Below, piece by piece: positions 9,001 to 15,812 of a stretch of 64,000 nucleotides of DNA. Within the stretch, counting starts at the first letter, position 1; the number at the start of each line of letters is the position of its first letter. Below the pieces are notes generated by a model. That model was given only the letters and a program-made list of their open reading frames with translations, did not search any database and was not told the origin of the DNA. The translations under genes were made by a program, and so were the position numbers. Origin of the DNA: CAZYSK01 sp964649415 (lineage in GTDB: Bacteria > Chloroflexota > Anaerolineae > B4-G1). Where the stretch lies: contig CAZYSK010000019.1 in NCBI GenBank assembly GCA_964649415.1, positions 22,154 through 86,153 of the forward strand. Reading direction: 5' to 3'.

Positions 9001-9389
9001 GGCGAGATGAGGAGGAAAAAGGACGTCACGAGCGCGCCCGCGCGGCCCAGCCAGCGGCGGAAGAGGTAGGGGAACGCGACCAGCGCCACGCCCATCAGCG
9101 CGACGGGCAGCCGGGCGGTGAAGTCGTTGTCCGAGAAGAGGAAGTAGGACAGCGCCGTGGCGTGGAAGAGGAACGGCCCATGCATCAGCGGCGCGTGCTG
9201 GAAGCCGTGGCCGGCGTACAGGTTCCACGAGTAGCGCGTGTGGATGCTCTCGTCGTGGCTCTGCACCCGGTCGCCCAGGCCCCACAGCCGCGTCGCCAGC
9301 GCCAGGATGATGATGAGTGCGAAGACGGCCTTCTCCCAGTCGAACGCCACGAGCTTGTTCAGGGGCTTATCCAGGATTGATTGATTCAC
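6006..9389 (-). CDS. TIGR03663-type membrane glycosyltransferase with C-terminal NHL beta-propeller
   Basis: About 1127 residues from the GTG at 9389, preferred because GGAGG lies upstream; a TTG at 9458 gives 23 more residues without a ribosome site. The N-terminal half is a multi-pass GT-C/PMT-like protein with the acidic loop motif RVQSHDESIHTRYSWNLY after the first membrane segment and YYSRYIRHDIP further on, typical of TIGR03663 (flippase-associated, Agl23-like). The last 290 residues form about five or six NHL repeats (NPRGVTVGPDGFVYVADAGN type), expected outside the cell as a beta-propeller. A low-complexity insert (7985-8140) sits in a loop. Likely role: transfer of lipid-linked sugars. 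It is the last gene of a minus-strand glycan locus. Confidence 0.85.
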   Translation of the reverse strand: MNQSILDKPLNKLVAFDWEKAVFALIIILALATRLWGLGDRVQSHDESIHTRYSWNLYAGHGFQHAPLMHGPFLFHATALSYFLFSDNDFTARLPVALMGVALVAFPYLFRRWLGRAGALVTSFFLLISPSIAYYSRYIRHDIPIMLWALIVVLAIFSYLRDRRERWLYVMAAGVSLMFATKEVAFIYNAIFGLFLVGLFAVRALGREWPGGDLKTYFLAALVAVVLGLVVLGLGFLQKPEEQPALVWWAIAGGGLGGLALLVAATLLLVGTWRDLAEYPSFDLIVVLGTLCLPFLSPLLIQLAGFDPVDYAAPTIYYSGAIAIAVFAASACIGLAWNWKRWSTAAAVHYAIFVILFTTIFTKGTGIASGIVGSLGYWLAQQEVQRGGQPWYYYLIVLPLYDYLPLALSLIAAITLAVKSQIPRAKSQIPNPKAQSPTSNLQPPISDLQPPTSNLQPLTSNLQPPISNNFLPFLLWWIVSAWVSYAYAGEKMPWLVVHLALPMILLAGWLIGQLIERTDWQRVRKRQGWLLALVAPPFAIALAMCIGAAVTRPFQGYELGQLEVTGRFLSALFGTLAFGAGLGYLIWRTGWRAAVRVLLLVALVVPTGLTIRHAWRFCYVNYDYPSEHLVYAHAAPGVNEAMRQIEQLSRRTVGDPQAIELSYGADGSTLWYWQLRDFPNAVFYGEEPTREQMEAPVVIAGRDQWEVVAPYLDRDYTVNTYTYLWWPMEDYRNMTWPRVTHAITDTQTRAALWDIWYDRDYRRYDELKGKKHTFDEWPLRSDFRLYVRRDVMAEVWDLGLSKPMEAVSTDPYAGGWRDLAARQVIGGEGSAPGQFLNPRGVTVGPDGFVYVADAGNHRVQKFTADGEFVAAWGRQSTLDSESGRAQGFNDPWDVAVGPDGTVYVADTWNHRIQQLDAAGETFRAWGWFGQYGPGDAAGQSAFYGPRGVAFSPEDTGGRVYVSDTGNKRVQVFDPDGGFISQWGGGGVLEGYLDEPVGIALGPDDTVYVADTWNRRVQVFDKNGAFLRQWSISGWDTGLAEEKPYLAVDAHGYVYVTDPGHYRVLVFDSAGNYVLSFGQYGLDARSFALPVGIALAEDGTIYVSDSHGNRVLVFASLNLAPHEWEAYE
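7985..8140. repeat. Low-complexity tandem insert inside the TIGR03663 gene
   Basis: Reiterated GGTTGGA and GGGATTT units stay in frame and encode a Q/P/S/N-rich loop of about 50 residues (NLQPPISDLQPPTSNLQP). Similar inserts with different units occur in the next two genes upstream. Confidence 0.8.
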
Positions 9390-9681
9390 GTGTCCTCTGT
9401 CCTCCGCTAAGTTTGATTTGACAGCGTGCCATTTCGCATAGCCTATTTTTGCTTTCAAAGGTGAGCCAAGGCAAATCGTTTGGGTCTACCATAATGACTA
9501 TGCGAAGTCCAAGCCTCGTGTTTCGTGTTGCGTGTTTCGTCTCGAACGTCCCGATTCATTGGGGGTCTTGGGCCTCCCACGCAGGTCCACCTTGCCAATC
9601 TCACCAAACGCAACACGCAGCACGAACCACGCCTCTCGCCTCCACAAATCCCCGCTGAAGCAGGGCGTCCACCACTGCCCA

Positions 9682-11670
9682 TCACTCACCTGTGCTCGCG
9701 TCCAGCAGCCACAGTGCAGCCCGCTGCTCGACGACGGGCAGCGCGGGACTGGCGCGGAACAACAGCCAGTTCGCCAGACCGCGGCACTGGAGTGGCCATT
9801 GCCAGACACAGGCGACCTGCGCCCGGTCCCAACTGTGCTGCAGGACGAAATCCTGGCCGACGTAGGGATCTCCCCTCAAAGGCTCCGGCAGCGACGGCTC
9901 TTCCAGACTGGAATGGGCCGTGATCAGGAATGGTAGGTCGGTAGTTGGTAAATTGGTAGTTGGCAGATTGGTAGTTGGTAGATTGGTGGCGGCGGCGAAT
10001 TCGCGCAGGTACCACGCCAGAGCCCATGGTAGGGACGCAGGCTGCGTCTCTAATACCGTGACCGGCAACGCCGCCGGGATGCCGGTCTCACGCCACGACA
10101 GGTCGCGCAGCGTCGAAACCAGATCGCGCACGCCCTCGGCCGTCGGGGCGCGCACCAGCGGCTCGCGCGGGTCGGCCGGGCGCACGTAGGCCAAGCCCAC
10201 GCCCACCGAGCAGGTGAGCGCCAGGAGCACGACGCCGGTGGCCACGGCCATGGCGCGCACAGCGGCGTCGAGCCGCATCGCCAGGGCGAAGATCGCCGCC
10301 AACACGAGCTGCAGCGAGACCACCAGCACCGCCAGCGCCAGGTCAGAGGCTTCACCATAGACCGTGTAGTGCGCGAGCATCAGGTAGAGATAAGACCACA
10401 GGACCACGACGACGGGCACGTACAGGCCCTCGCTGAGCCACTCGCCGCGCTCGCGCAGGCCCTGGGCAAGCGCCTCGACCGCCAGGCCACTCAGCAGCGC
10501 GAGCGGCAGAACCAGCCACAGCACGTCGAGCGGAGCCCGGCCCGGCATCAGGGCCAGCAGGAGGATCGCCAGCAGCGCCCACAGGCCCAGCCAGGCGCCG
10601 AAACGGGAGCGGGCACACGAGCGGAGGCCGGGCACGCCTCGCCGCAACGCCCACACCAGCCCGCCGAGGCCGAAAACCAGCGTCAGTGGCTCGTACATGG
10701 CCACCAACGCAAGCGGCGCCAACTGTGCATCCGGCGACGCGGCGGGGCCCAACGCCGGGCCGAAACGGGTGATCCACGCCCACAGCAGATCGCCCGCCGC
10801 CCCCAATCCGCTCGGGTTCCACCCCAGGCCGGTGGAGAGGGACAGGGCGGCGAAGAGGAAGATGGGGATGGAGAGCCAATCACGGAACACGCGCGACGTG
10901 TTGCGTGTTGCGTGTTGCGTCTTGCGTCTTGCGTCTTGCGTCATACGTCCTGCGTCTTGCGTCTCGCTCCCTGCTTCCTGCATCCTGCCTCCTGCCCCCT
11001 GCGCCTTGCGCGCGATCAGGGCGGACAGGGCGAGCGGGAGGAGGAAGCCGTAGGCGGACGGGCTGGCGGTCACGGCCAGGGCTAACCCAAGAGCCGATAG
11101 AATGGGCCACGTGCGCTGCTCCGACGGACCGCCGGCATCCTGCCGGCATGCATCCTGCCGGCTTGCCAGCCCGCTCAGGAGCGCCATCGCCCCCACGGCG
11201 GCCAACACGGTGCCGTCCAGTTGGCGCGAGGCGAAGAGCGTCGTGGGCGATAGCGCCAGGGCCAGGCCGGCCGCCAGCGCGCCCATGCGCCCGATACACC
11301 GTCGCAGCAAGAGCGGGCTGAGCGCCAACGCCGCGCCGAAGAGGGCCGGGCACAGGCGCGCCAGGCGGTCCCCGGCGGCAAACACGGTGAAGAGCAGCGT
11401 GTTGACGGCGAAGAGCAGGGGGCTGTAGCCGCCGGCCTGCGGCATGCCCTGGCCGGTGGCGGCCTGCCACGCCAGCACGCCCTCGCGGGCCTCCAGCGCG
11501 CTGAGCGGCGCTGCGTCGAGCTGGAACAGCCGCAGGGCAAGCGCCCCCACGCCCACCAGCACCCACAGCGCCACCTCCACGGTCAGCCGAGGATTGGTAG
11601 ATTGGTGAGCTGGTAGATTGGTAGCTGGCAAATTGGTAGTTTGGTGCATGAGTAGATTGGGGTCTATCAT
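9682..11670 (-). CDS. GT39-like multi-pass membrane protein
   Basis: A 662-residue integral membrane protein with about 10-12 hydrophobic segments. After the first one the loop reads LDAAPLSALEAREGVLAW, the position of the acidic catalytic motif of GT-C/PMT-like enzymes, although the usual D-E pair is weak here. The ATG at 11670 overlaps the stop of the DUF2298 gene (ATGA), so the two are translationally coupled. Low-complexity inserts are present at the N-terminus (TTNLPATNLP), at about 215-255 (Q/T/A/R-rich) and near the C-terminus (TNLPTTNLPTT). Probable role: sugar transfer or polymer assembly at the membrane. Substrate unknown. Confidence 0.7.
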   Translation of the reverse strand: MIDPNLLMHQTTNLPATNLPAHQSTNPRLTVEVALWVLVGVGALALRLFQLDAAPLSALEAREGVLAWQAATGQGMPQAGGYSPLLFAVNTLLFTVFAAGDRLARLCPALFGAALALSPLLLRRCIGRMGALAAGLALALSPTTLFASRQLDGTVLAAVGAMALLSGLASRQDACRQDAGGPSEQRTWPILSALGLALAVTASPSAYGFLLPLALSALIARKAQGAGGRMQEAGSETQDAGRMTQDARRKTQHATRNTSRVFRDWLSIPIFLFAALSLSTGLGWNPSGLGAAGDLLWAWITRFGPALGPAASPDAQLAPLALVAMYEPLTLVFGLGGLVWALRRGVPGLRSCARSRFGAWLGLWALLAILLLALMPGRAPLDVLWLVLPLALLSGLAVEALAQGLRERGEWLSEGLYVPVVVVLWSYLYLMLAHYTVYGEASDLALAVLVVSLQLVLAAIFALAMRLDAAVRAMAVATGVVLLALTCSVGVGLAYVRPADPREPLVRAPTAEGVRDLVSTLRDLSWRETGIPAALPVTVLETQPASLPWALAWYLREFAAATNLPTTNLPTTNLPTTDLPFLITAHSSLEEPSLPEPLRGDPYVGQDFVLQHSWDRAQVACVWQWPLQCRGLANWLLFRASPALPVVEQRAALWLLDASTGE
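9938..9996. repeat. TNLPT-encoding tandem repeat near the 3' end of the GT39-like gene
   Basis: Reiterated GGTAGTTGGTAGATT-like units encode TNLPTTNLPTT. A related copy occupies the 5' end of the same gene at about 11587-11655. Confidence 0.75.
10897..11012. repeat. TTGCGTG/TTGCGTC tandem repeat inside the GT39-like gene
   Basis: About 115 bases of TTGCGTC/TTGCGTG and CCTGC units stay in frame and encode a Q/D/A/R/T-rich hydrophilic loop between membrane segments. Confidence 0.75.
11126..11167. repeat. GCCGGCATCCTGCCGGC palindrome (family B), in gene
   Basis: The core has GCCGGCA and TGCCGGC arms around TCC and is partly duplicated. It encodes RQDACRQDAGGP in the GT39-like protein. Other copies are at 13631, 13691, 15745 and 15788. 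Confidence 0.75.
11587..11655. repeat. TNLPA-encoding tandem repeat at the 5' end of the GT39-like gene
   Basis: Units of TGGTAGATTGGTAGC type give the N-terminal TTNLPATNLPAHQSTNP. It matches the insert near the 3' end of the same gene. Confidence 0.7.
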
Positions 11671-14405
11671 TTGACTTCGTAGCGTGGAAGTCGGACTTCG
11701 GACTCTGGACTCCGAACCTCTTCCACGCGGTAGATGGTCACGCCGTCGGCGTCGTAGGCCACGTCGAGCAGGCCGGCGAACTTGGCCAGGCCAGCGGGCG
11801 GATAGCGCCCCCGCTCCAGCGGTCCGACGTAGACGTAGCGGATGTCGTACTCATCCAGCAAGGCCCAGACCTCATCCGGGTCCACGCTGGTGTAGAGCGC
11901 CTCGATGTCCGGCTCGCGGCGGGCCTGTTCCTCGTAATCGCCGCGCCACTGGTGCTCGTGCCCGCCCCATCCGAGGAGCGTGGGCAGGCCGGTGTGCGCC
12001 GAGACGCGGCCCTCGTAGACGTAGGCCTTGAACTGGTCGCCCGGTGCCTCCAGGATCACGGGCACCACGTCGCCGTCGCGCCCGACGTTCTCGTTGAGCC
12101 AGGCGATGGCGGCGTAGTCCTCCGGCTGGGCCTGGGCCAGGTAGGCGGTGGCGTCCAGCGTGGGCGGTCCGCCGTACTCGCCGGCCCGCGCGGGGATGGC
12201 CAGCAGGGGGTAGACGAACCCAGCGAGGATCAGCAGACCGGCGACGGCCACCACGCCGACCCTGCCGCGCCGGGCGAAGGTCGCCAGCGCGTAGGCGGCG
12301 GCGATGGCCCACAGCACCCAGGTCTGGAAATAGAACTTGAAGACGGTGTTCATGCGGGTGCCGAAGTGGTCGCTCAGATAGACGTACTCCACGCCCAGGG
12401 CCAGGAGCCCCCCCGTGGCGAGGAGGAGCAGGACGAAGTCGGAGGACTCAGAAACCGGGTTTTTTCCGGAAAACCTGGTTTCTTTCTCTCGAAGAGTGAG
12501 CGCGACGGTGGCGATGAGGCCGATGAGGACGAGAGCGGTCCACGGGTTGAGCACCCGCGCCAGCAGGTTACGCAGCAGCACGTCGCCGGCAGTCGCCGGC
12601 TCCTCCACGCCCGGCAGCGGCTCGCCGCGAATCCAGGCCACCGCGTAGGACGCCGGCCCCTGGGGCTGGATCGCGCCCAGGGACGCCAGCAGGGCGAAGA
12701 GGGCCAACACCAGCGCCAGCAAGACGAGGATGCCCACCAGCACGGCCAGCGTCCAGCGCAACACGCGCGCCATCCGCACCCCGCTCCGCCGCGCCTCCCC
12801 GGCGACGAACGCGACGGCGATGAAGGCCAGAGGCCCGAACATGACGAGAAACTGGGGCAGGCGCGTGGCGCTGAACACGTTGATCAGAATGCCGCCGGCC
12901 TGGGACTGGAAACTGGCCCAGAAGGGGAAGTAGAGGAGGATGCCGGCGATGAGGAGGGAGAGGAATAGGAACGCGAGATGCAGGACGTCAAACGTGAGGC
13001 GTGAGACGGCAAACGTGAAACGTGAAACGCCAAACGTCAAACGTGAGGTGTCGAAGGTCAGGTAGGAGGTGCGGAGCGCGGCCAGCGCGTAGGCGGCGAC
13101 GAGTACGAAGAGGTAGATGGGGAAATCCCAGGTGTTGAGGAAGCCCAGGCCGCCGAGGCAGAGGGCGTAGACGAGGAACTCCCAGGGCGATAGAAACCAG
13201 GTTTCTCGGAGGAAACCCGGTTTCGTCGCTTGTGAAGAACCTGGCCTCTTGAGCGCGGCGAGATACAGGTTGAGGGCCAACGCGAGGGCCAGGAGGACGA
13301 AGGGCAAGGCCAACACGTGGGGGTGCATGTCGCCCAGGATGAAGCTGAAGCCGGGGAATTCGTCAATGACGTGCTGCTCCCCGCCCCAGGGGCCGTAGTC
13401 CTGCAGCACGCGCGAGGCCTGCCACCACCAGAAGAAGCGCGTCGGCACCCAGGTACCCTGGCCGAAGGGCACGGGCGGCTGATCGAGCCGGGTGATGTCG
13501 AGCCAGGCCCAAAAGCCAGCGCTCCCCACGCCGGCCGCGTGGAATACCTCCAACAACCCCTCCAGGTTGCCCATCACGGCGACGAGGAGAGGGGCAAGCA
13601 CAGCCCCACCGAATGCCACGGCGCGGTTTGCATGCCGGTAGGATGCCGGCGGTCCAGTCGGCGGTCCGTCGGTCGTGAGATCGTGGTCGTCATGCCGGCA
13701 GGATGCCGGCGGTCCCAGGGGCGGTCCATTGGTCACGTATCCGAGATTGTAGGCCAGGGTGGACGCGCCCGCACAGGTGAGGGCGAAAAGGGTGGCGATG
13801 CCAAGATTGAAGGCGATGGAGGGCGGCACGGCCGCCAGACGGGTCAGCATGGCGACGATGATGTAGCCGAAATGGTAATAGGAGATGGCGAAGCCGGAGA
13901 GCCAGGGATCGTGGGGCGGGAAGGTGTCGGCACGCAGAATGGCGCGCAGAAAAGCGATCTCCATCCACTTCTCACCGCCCGCCGTCTGGATGCGCGGCAT
14001 GTGGGCGCGCACCAGGCACCAGGCCACGAACGCCAATGCGAAGACGAGCTCGGAGAGAAGGATGGAAGATGCAGGGGGCAAGAGGCAAGAAGCAGGTTTG
14101 GAATTTGGGCTTTGGGATTTGGGGTTTGGGATTTGGGCTTTGACCACCAGGCCCAGCGCCAGGAGCAGGCCCAACGCGACGAGGATCCCGCCAACTGTGT
14201 TATGCAGCCAGCCCAGGGTCGTCAGCAGCCAGAAGGTCCAACCGGCCAGGAGCAAGCCCAGTGGCTTGGACATGCCGTAGCCCCGGTCCGGCAGGTGGCG
14301 GAACAGCCGCAGGCAGAGCGGCAGCGCCGCCAGCCCGAAAGCCTGGACGACGACGTACCAACGCAGCGCGAGAAGCGCCTGCGGGAGGAGCGTGTCCGCG
14401 GTCAC
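11667..14405 (-). CDS. DUF2298 / Chlor_Arch_YYY membrane protein
   Basis: A 912-residue multi-pass membrane protein. Diagnostic stretches are RHLPDRGYGMSKPLGLLLAG near the N-terminus, GGEKWMEIAFLRAILRAD, FPPHDPWLSGFAISYYHFGY, and the C-terminal GTRMNTVFKFYFQTWVLW and DVVPVILEAPGDQFK. These are the hallmarks of the DUF2298 family of Chloroflexota and archaea, thought to be GT-C-like. Two 32-bp palindromes, two family-B palindromes and two low-complexity stretches are embedded in frame. Its stop overlaps the start of the next gene. It lies 15 bases after the anti-sigma gene, so probably one transcript. Confidence 0.85.
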   Translation of the reverse strand: MTADTLLPQALLALRWYVVVQAFGLAALPLCLRLFRHLPDRGYGMSKPLGLLLAGWTFWLLTTLGWLHNTVGGILVALGLLLALGLVVKAQIPNPKSQSPNSKPASCLLPPASSILLSELVFALAFVAWCLVRAHMPRIQTAGGEKWMEIAFLRAILRADTFPPHDPWLSGFAISYYHFGYIIVAMLTRLAAVPPSIAFNLGIATLFALTCAGASTLAYNLGYVTNGPPLGPPASCRHDDHDLTTDGPPTGPPASYRHANRAVAFGGAVLAPLLVAVMGNLEGLLEVFHAAGVGSAGFWAWLDITRLDQPPVPFGQGTWVPTRFFWWWQASRVLQDYGPWGGEQHVIDEFPGFSFILGDMHPHVLALPFVLLALALALNLYLAALKRPGSSQATKPGFLRETWFLSPWEFLVYALCLGGLGFLNTWDFPIYLFVLVAAYALAALRTSYLTFDTSRLTFGVSRFTFAVSRLTFDVLHLAFLFLSLLIAGILLYFPFWASFQSQAGGILINVFSATRLPQFLVMFGPLAFIAVAFVAGEARRSGVRMARVLRWTLAVLVGILVLLALVLALFALLASLGAIQPQGPASYAVAWIRGEPLPGVEEPATAGDVLLRNLLARVLNPWTALVLIGLIATVALTLREKETRFSGKNPVSESSDFVLLLLATGGLLALGVEYVYLSDHFGTRMNTVFKFYFQTWVLWAIAAAYALATFARRGRVGVVAVAGLLILAGFVYPLLAIPARAGEYGGPPTLDATAYLAQAQPEDYAAIAWLNENVGRDGDVVPVILEAPGDQFKAYVYEGRVSAHTGLPTLLGWGGHEHQWRGDYEEQARREPDIEALYTSVDPDEVWALLDEYDIRYVYVGPLERGRYPPAGLAKFAGLLDVAYDADGVTIYRVEEVRSPESEVRLPRYEVK
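12451..12482. repeat. 32-bp palindrome, family A, in the DUF2298 gene
   Basis: Runs from GAAACCGGG to CCTGGTTTC. Read in the gene it encodes ETRFSGKNPVS, a different frame from the copies at 13193 and 22810. Confidence 0.9.
12985..13060. repeat. AAACGTGA-type tandem repeat in the DUF2298 gene
   Basis: Units of GTGAAACG/CAAACGT type encode LTFDTSRLTFGVSRFTF and similar in a loop. They remain in frame. Confidence 0.75.
13193..13224. repeat. 32-bp palindrome, family A, second copy in the DUF2298 gene
   Basis: Runs from GAAACCAGG to CCCGGTTTC. Encodes KPGFLRETWFLS, so it is read in yet another frame. Confidence 0.9.
13631..13730. repeat. Two family-B palindromes in the DUF2298 gene
   Basis: ATGCCGGTAGGATGCCGGC near 13632 and ATGCCGGCAGGATGCCGGC near 13692 are each followed by GGTCC and a GGTCC-rich tail. 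Together they encode GPPASCRH-like repeats. Confidence 0.8.
14062..14143. repeat. GGGATTT/GGGCTTT tandem repeat in the DUF2298 gene
   Basis: Low-complexity stretch encoding KAQIPNPKSQSPNSKP, closely similar to that in the TIGR03663 gene, followed by a short CCT-rich stretch encoding CLLPPASS. Confidence 0.75.
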
Positions 14406-14420
14406 CCCACCATCTCCACG

Positions 14421-15038
14421 TCAAGCGCCCGGTTCCAGCGGCGTCGGCGGCAACATGGGCGCAGGCGTCCGCAGCAGGGGCACCGGCTCGTACAGGCATT
14501 GCGGGCACCGCTCACGCGTCCGTCCGTGCATCCGCGGCAGCTCCGGCGTCGGCGTCACCTCCACGCCCAACGGCCCGCCGGGCAAGGTGGCCTCGCCGGA
14601 CACATCCGAGACGATCGCGGCGACCGGCGGCGGAGCGGTCACGGGCTCGGGGGGCGCTGTGCGCGCGGAGACCGACTGCCCCAGGGCCGGGGAGACGCAG
14701 AGCATCATGCAGCACGCCACGACGACGCTGAACACGGCAGAGGCCCGCCGGCTCAGGGCGGCGTTGAGGCGCTCGCCACGAATCTGCGCCTGGACCGCCC
14801 ACCACTTGGGGCGGGACACGTCCACCGCATCCGCCGCCTCCATCAGCGCCCCCTTGATCTCTTCCTGGAGCCAGCGGTGGTCGGCGACGACGCTGCGGCA
14901 GCGCGCGCACCAGCGCAGGTGCTCCGCAACGTCGGACGCCCGATCAATGTCCGCGGACGCCCGATCAATGTCCGCCGCGTATAGTTCCCCGTCGCCGAAT
15001 CGGGCCAGTTCCACTTCCCGCGGATGAATGTCGCTCAC
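14421..15038 (-). CDS. Zinc-finger anti-sigma factor (single-pass membrane)
   Basis: About 205 residues from the GTG at 15038, the start that follows the sigma gene; the longer open frame overlaps the sigma gene and is rejected. It has the zf-HC2/ZAS signature H40-x3-C44-x2-C47 (HLRWCARC). One hydrophobic segment (AVFSVVVACCMMLCV) follows and then a Pro-rich extracytoplasmic tail. It should hold the partner ECF sigma factor at the membrane until a signal arrives. Just before the zinc motif an in-frame minirepeat (DIDRASADIDRAS) has been inserted. Confidence 0.78.
   Translation of the reverse strand: MSDIHPREVELARFGDGELYAADIDRASADIDRASDVAEHLRWCARCRSVVADHRWLQEEIKGALMEAADAVDVSRPKWWAVQAQIRGERLNAALSRRASAVFSVVVACCMMLCVSPALGQSVSARTAPPEPVTAPPPVAAIVSDVSGEATLPGGPLGVEVTPTPELPRMHGRTRERCPQCLYEPVPLLRTPAPMLPPTPLEPGA
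14938..14980. repeat. 21-bp CGGA...TCCG minirepeat, two units, in the anti-sigma gene
   Basis: GGACGCCCGATCAATGTCC occurs twice with a 21-base period and encodes DIDRASA repeats. The same peptide occurs in the histidine kinase at 32085-33398. Confidence 0.8.
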
Positions 15039-15061
15039 GTCTCTACCCCTATTTCCCTGGA

Positions 15062-15685
15062 TCAGAAACCAGTCTCGCCACGTGATGGTACGTCCCCGCG
15101 ATGCGAGATGGCCAACGACCTGGCTTCTCCACGCTCCGGTTCCGCGAGCAGCCGCCGCAGTTGCGTCTTGCCATAGGCCACCCGCGACCTGGCCGCGTCG
15201 GGCGAGCAGCCCAGCGCGGCAGCGATCTCGGCGTAGGAGAGCTCCTCGTAGTAGCGCAACACCAGCGCGTCCCTGGCCCCCGCGCTCACCTGCTGCAGCG
15301 CCGTCCACACGGCCCGGCGCGTCCCCCGCAGTTCCAGCGCGCGCTCGGGATCGCCGCGCGACTTAGGGCTGGCCGGGCCCCGGCCAGCGGCATCAAGCGT
15401 CTCCAGCGAGAGGACGTGCAGCCGGCGACGGCGGCGACTGTTGCGGCAGCGGCTGACGAGCACGACGCGCAACCAGGCCCAGAATGAACCCCGCTCGGGC
15501 TCGTAGCGCGCCAGGTTGCGAAAGACGTAGACGAAGGCATCCTGGACTACCTCCTCGGCGTCACACGTGTCCTGAAGGAGCAGGTAGGCCAGGCGCAGCG
15601 CGGCCGCGTGGTGCGCTTCGTAGAGCGCCCGCTGGGCCGCCTCGTCACCGTCTATCGCGCGCGTCAGGGTTTCGTCGTCTACCAT
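15062..15685 (-). CDS. ECF-type RNA polymerase sigma factor
   Basis: 207 residues. Region 2 (about 10-80) contains the promoter-melting stretch DAEEVVQDAFVYVFRNLARY. Region 4 (about 125-185) contains LRYYEELSYAEIAAALGCSP followed by ARSRVAYGKTQLRRLL. The adjacent downstream gene is its anti-sigma factor, 23 bases away. The pair lies between the membrane glycosyltransferase genes and probably controls them in response to envelope conditions. The last 20 residues are unstructured. No clear Shine-Dalgarno precedes the ATG at 15685. Confidence 0.88.
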   Translation of the reverse strand: MVDDETLTRAIDGDEAAQRALYEAHHAAALRLAYLLLQDTCDAEEVVQDAFVYVFRNLARYEPERGSFWAWLRVVLVSRCRNSRRRRRLHVLSLETLDAAGRGPASPKSRGDPERALELRGTRRAVWTALQQVSAGARDALVLRYYEELSYAEIAAALGCSPDAARSRVAYGKTQLRRLLAEPERGEARSLAISHRGDVPSRGETGF

Positions 15686-15744
15686 GTCTCACTCATATAT
15701 ACACGGGCAGCCTGAGTTTCGTGAGAAGGGAGCAACGCGTTGGG

Positions 15745-15812
15745 CATGCCGGCAGGATGCCGGCGGTCCGACGCACCACCTCATGAAATGCCGGCAGGAT
15801 GCCGGCGGTCCC
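15745..15812. repeat. Two family-B palindromes spanning the 3' end of the fusion gene
   Basis: ATGCCGGCAGGATGCCGGC occurs near 15745 and near 15788. The second copy encodes the last residues (DRRHPAGIS) and leads to the stop codon of the 1711-residue protein. Confidence 0.8.

Noticed and set aside
8022..9380. Open frame of 452 codons on the plus strand, Q/E/R-rich
   Set aside because: Antisense to the TIGR03663 gene; composition reflects the complement of membrane-protein codons.
15039..15308. N-terminal extension of the anti-sigma factor
   Set aside because: It overlaps the sigma gene in another frame; the GTG at 15038 follows the sigma stop and starts the conserved part.
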